A stretch of 64,000 nt of DNA, from contig JAUPFV010000001.1 in NCBI GenBank assembly GCA_036936605.1, forward strand, positions 76,217,910 to 76,281,909, in the 5' to 3' direction. The notes beneath the pieces are model-generated. The model ran no database searches. It saw only the letters and a program-made list of their open reading frames with translations, and had not been told where the DNA came from. This stretch comes from Limnanthes douglasii subsp. nivea (lineage: Eukaryota; Streptophyta; Magnoliopsida; Brassicales; Limnanthaceae). Of the stretch, positions 62,638 to 64,000 are shown in pieces. How positions within the stretch are numbered: position 1 is the first letter of the stretch; each line of letters starts with the position of its first letter. A program made the position numbers and the translations under genes.

Positions 62638-64000
62638 ATGGATTCGAGTGATTGAGGTGAAGGTTTCAGCTGCTATATCGATGATTTTGCGTTGGAGGAG
62701 GATGAACCGTTGACGGACCATTTGCAAACCCAAGATGAGGTGATTTTTGTATTTTTTATGTTCCTGTGCGAATATAGCGCTGGTAGCGTTACATATTGGA
62801 TGAACTGCGAACCCAGGGTTCGCAGTTTTGCATGAAAAAAGATGCAAAATCGCGAACAGGCTGTTCGCGAAAACACCAAATGGACGAACAACGTGTTCAC
62901 GATTTTGCCAACATTGCGAGCACCCCATTCGCAAATATACCAAATGGACGAACAACCAATACGCAATTTTGCCAAATACACTCGTACGGTGCTCGCAATT
63001 TGGCCAAATCTTTGTATTGGTTGTTCGCGATTTGGCAGAAAAATCGAACTCAATATCCGCGAATATGACCTGTTTTGCAAATTAAATGATCGGTTACAAT
63101 TAAGTATGTTTTCATATAATTGCATCAATCACATATGTAGGGACCGGATCAACCGCCATGTTCGATGGTCGATTACACGAAAGTGTTTAGTACGGACATC
63201 TTTGACACCAAAGCCGATTTGATAGATTAGGTCGAGTCTGAAAGCATAAAACTAGGATTTATTTTGGTCCGTAGTAAAAACGACGACGGTAGCAAAGTAC
63301 GAAAACTTGTAGGATATATTTTAGGTGCGAGAGGCACGGAGTTTACAAACCTAACCCCAAACCGGGGTATGTTAAGAAGCGCCGAGAATGTTCATGCAAA
63401 AAATGCGGGTGTCCGTTCTATTTAAGAGGGAGTCCGGTTATTGGAAATTGATAGTGCTAAACGTGAAACACAACCATGAACCATTTTTGTACTTGGAGGG
63501 TTATTCACGAGCTGCTAGGCTAAAAGTTGAAGAACAATTGTTCGTTCGTAGCCAAACGGAAGTCGGTTCTCGACCAAGAGAGATATATCGCAGTTTGAAG
63601 ATTAAAGACCCGCAAAATGTATCAAGCATGCGCACGATATACAACATGTGGCAAAAACATGATTTGGTTGATAAAGCGGGCAATACCCAAATGCAATACT
63701 TGTTTTCTAAGTTAAAAGAACATGAGTACTATGTTTGGGAGCGAACTTGTGAAGCAACGTACGAGATCCTCGAGTTGTTTTTTGCACACCCTAAAAGCAT
63801 CGATTTCATGCGCACTTTTCCTCAAGTTCTTATAATAGATAGCACGTATAAGACTACAAGGTATAAGATGCCTTTACTTGAAATAGTTGGCCAAACTTCG
63901 ACGAAGAAGACATTTTGTGTTGCTTTTGTTTTTTTGAGCTCCGAGAAACAAGAGAACTACACTTGGGGATTGAGCGTTCTAAAGAATGTGTTGACGAACA
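62638..64000 (+). pseudogene. MULE transposase, decayed homologue of the 20779 gene
   Basis: Exon 1 (62638-62739) begins MDSSD, then stop, then an acidic stretch like exon 1 of the intact gene. A donor at 62740 and acceptor at 63140 delimit intron 1. Exon 2 reads QPPCSMVDYTKVFSTDIFDT (intact gene: QPPFMDADYSKIFNTDRLFT), with a TAG at 63228. Frameshifts near 63320 and 63440 cross the zinc finger (KKCGCPFYLRG, VKHNHEP). From 63450 to the edge a long frame carries the transposase core with STYKTTRYKMPLLEIVGQ. The acidic residue before the STYK motif is present (IIDS). It is inactive as it stands. Confidence 0.9.
62803..63030. repeat. Hairpin array in intron 1 of second MULE
   Basis: Perfect palindromes occur at 62803-62827 (AACTGCGAACCC, one-base loop, inverted copy) and 62850-62870 (TCGCGAACAG, one-base loop, inverted copy). 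CGAACAACCAATAC (62949-62962) pairs with GTATTGGTTGTTCG (63014-63027), and TTGCGAG/CTCGCAA-like arms lie between them. It lies wholly inside the intron that corresponds to intron 1 of the intact transposase. Confidence 0.9.

Larger units (their letters stand above)
62446..64000 (+). mobile_element. Second MULE, decayed, truncated by window edge
   Basis: The left end GGGATAGGCTATATTGGTAT and following TCATTTGGCTATATTGAGAG resemble the 20492 MULE terminus in layout. A homologous transposase follows after about 190 bp. The right end is outside the window, so no target duplication can be tested. Confidence 0.7.

Noticed and set aside
62796..63222. Overlapping frames in the right-hand MULE
   Set aside because: They lie in the hairpin-filled intron 1 and translate its palindromes.

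Overview
The window is nuclear DNA of a flowering plant, almost certainly a eudicot. Host genes have GT-AG introns and plant-type products, intergenic DNA is AT-rich, and transposable elements make up well over half of the sequence. I cannot place it to a family. Four intact host genes were reconstructed exon by exon, each with a continuous reading frame across its splice sites: acetyl-CoA C-acetyltransferase (10289-14045, +, 404 aa), a small RIN4/NOI-domain protein (14939-16386, +, 77 aa), a p24 beta-type GOLD cargo receptor (18149-19842, -, 211 aa) and plastid indole-3-glycerol-phosphate synthase (59062-62209, -, 397 aa). They belong to unrelated pathways (mevalonate, membrane-tethered immune signalling, ER-Golgi traffic, tryptophan) and do not form a functional cluster.

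Left to right: a broken Ty1/copia element with its 3' LTR (1-4302) abuts, and probably interrupts, a dead LINE on the minus strand (4303-about 9250). The first three host genes follow. Next is a complete 8.7-kb Mutator-like element (MULE, 20492-29199) with matching terminal inverted repeats and a perfect 9-bp target-site duplication. From 29.2 to 33.2 kb is AT-rich DNA with degenerate tandem repeats. A 9.8-kb Ty3/gypsy element of Tat type (33221-42977, pol on minus) carries an antisense ORF. From 43 to 59 kb is a graveyard: a second copia remnant, a second LINE fragment, a hAT transposase tail, an RPL29 retropseudogene, a perfect 347-bp tandem duplication and an internally deleted pogo-like element. 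After the IGPS gene, a second, decayed MULE enters at about 62446 and runs off the right edge.

The most interesting object is the MULE at 20.5-29.2 kb. It carries (i) a four-exon transposase with FAR1-like zinc finger, MULE DDE core, SWIM finger and AT-hooks, fused at its C-terminus to an OTU-type cysteine protease domain with Cys and His in place; (ii) two small divergently transcribed paralogous genes sharing a repeat-rich promoter with a TATA box on each side; (iii) a plant-mobile-domain (PMD) gene transcribed inward from the right end; and (iv) three arrays built from one 21-nt palindromic module. Two arrays sit in the first introns of the outward-most genes and one lies just after the transposase stop codon. 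The second MULE, with a diverged transposase, has an intron at the same position that is also filled with hairpins but of different sequence. This suggests the structured first intron is a maintained feature of this transposon family. Expression, small-RNA production and function are inference and were not observed.
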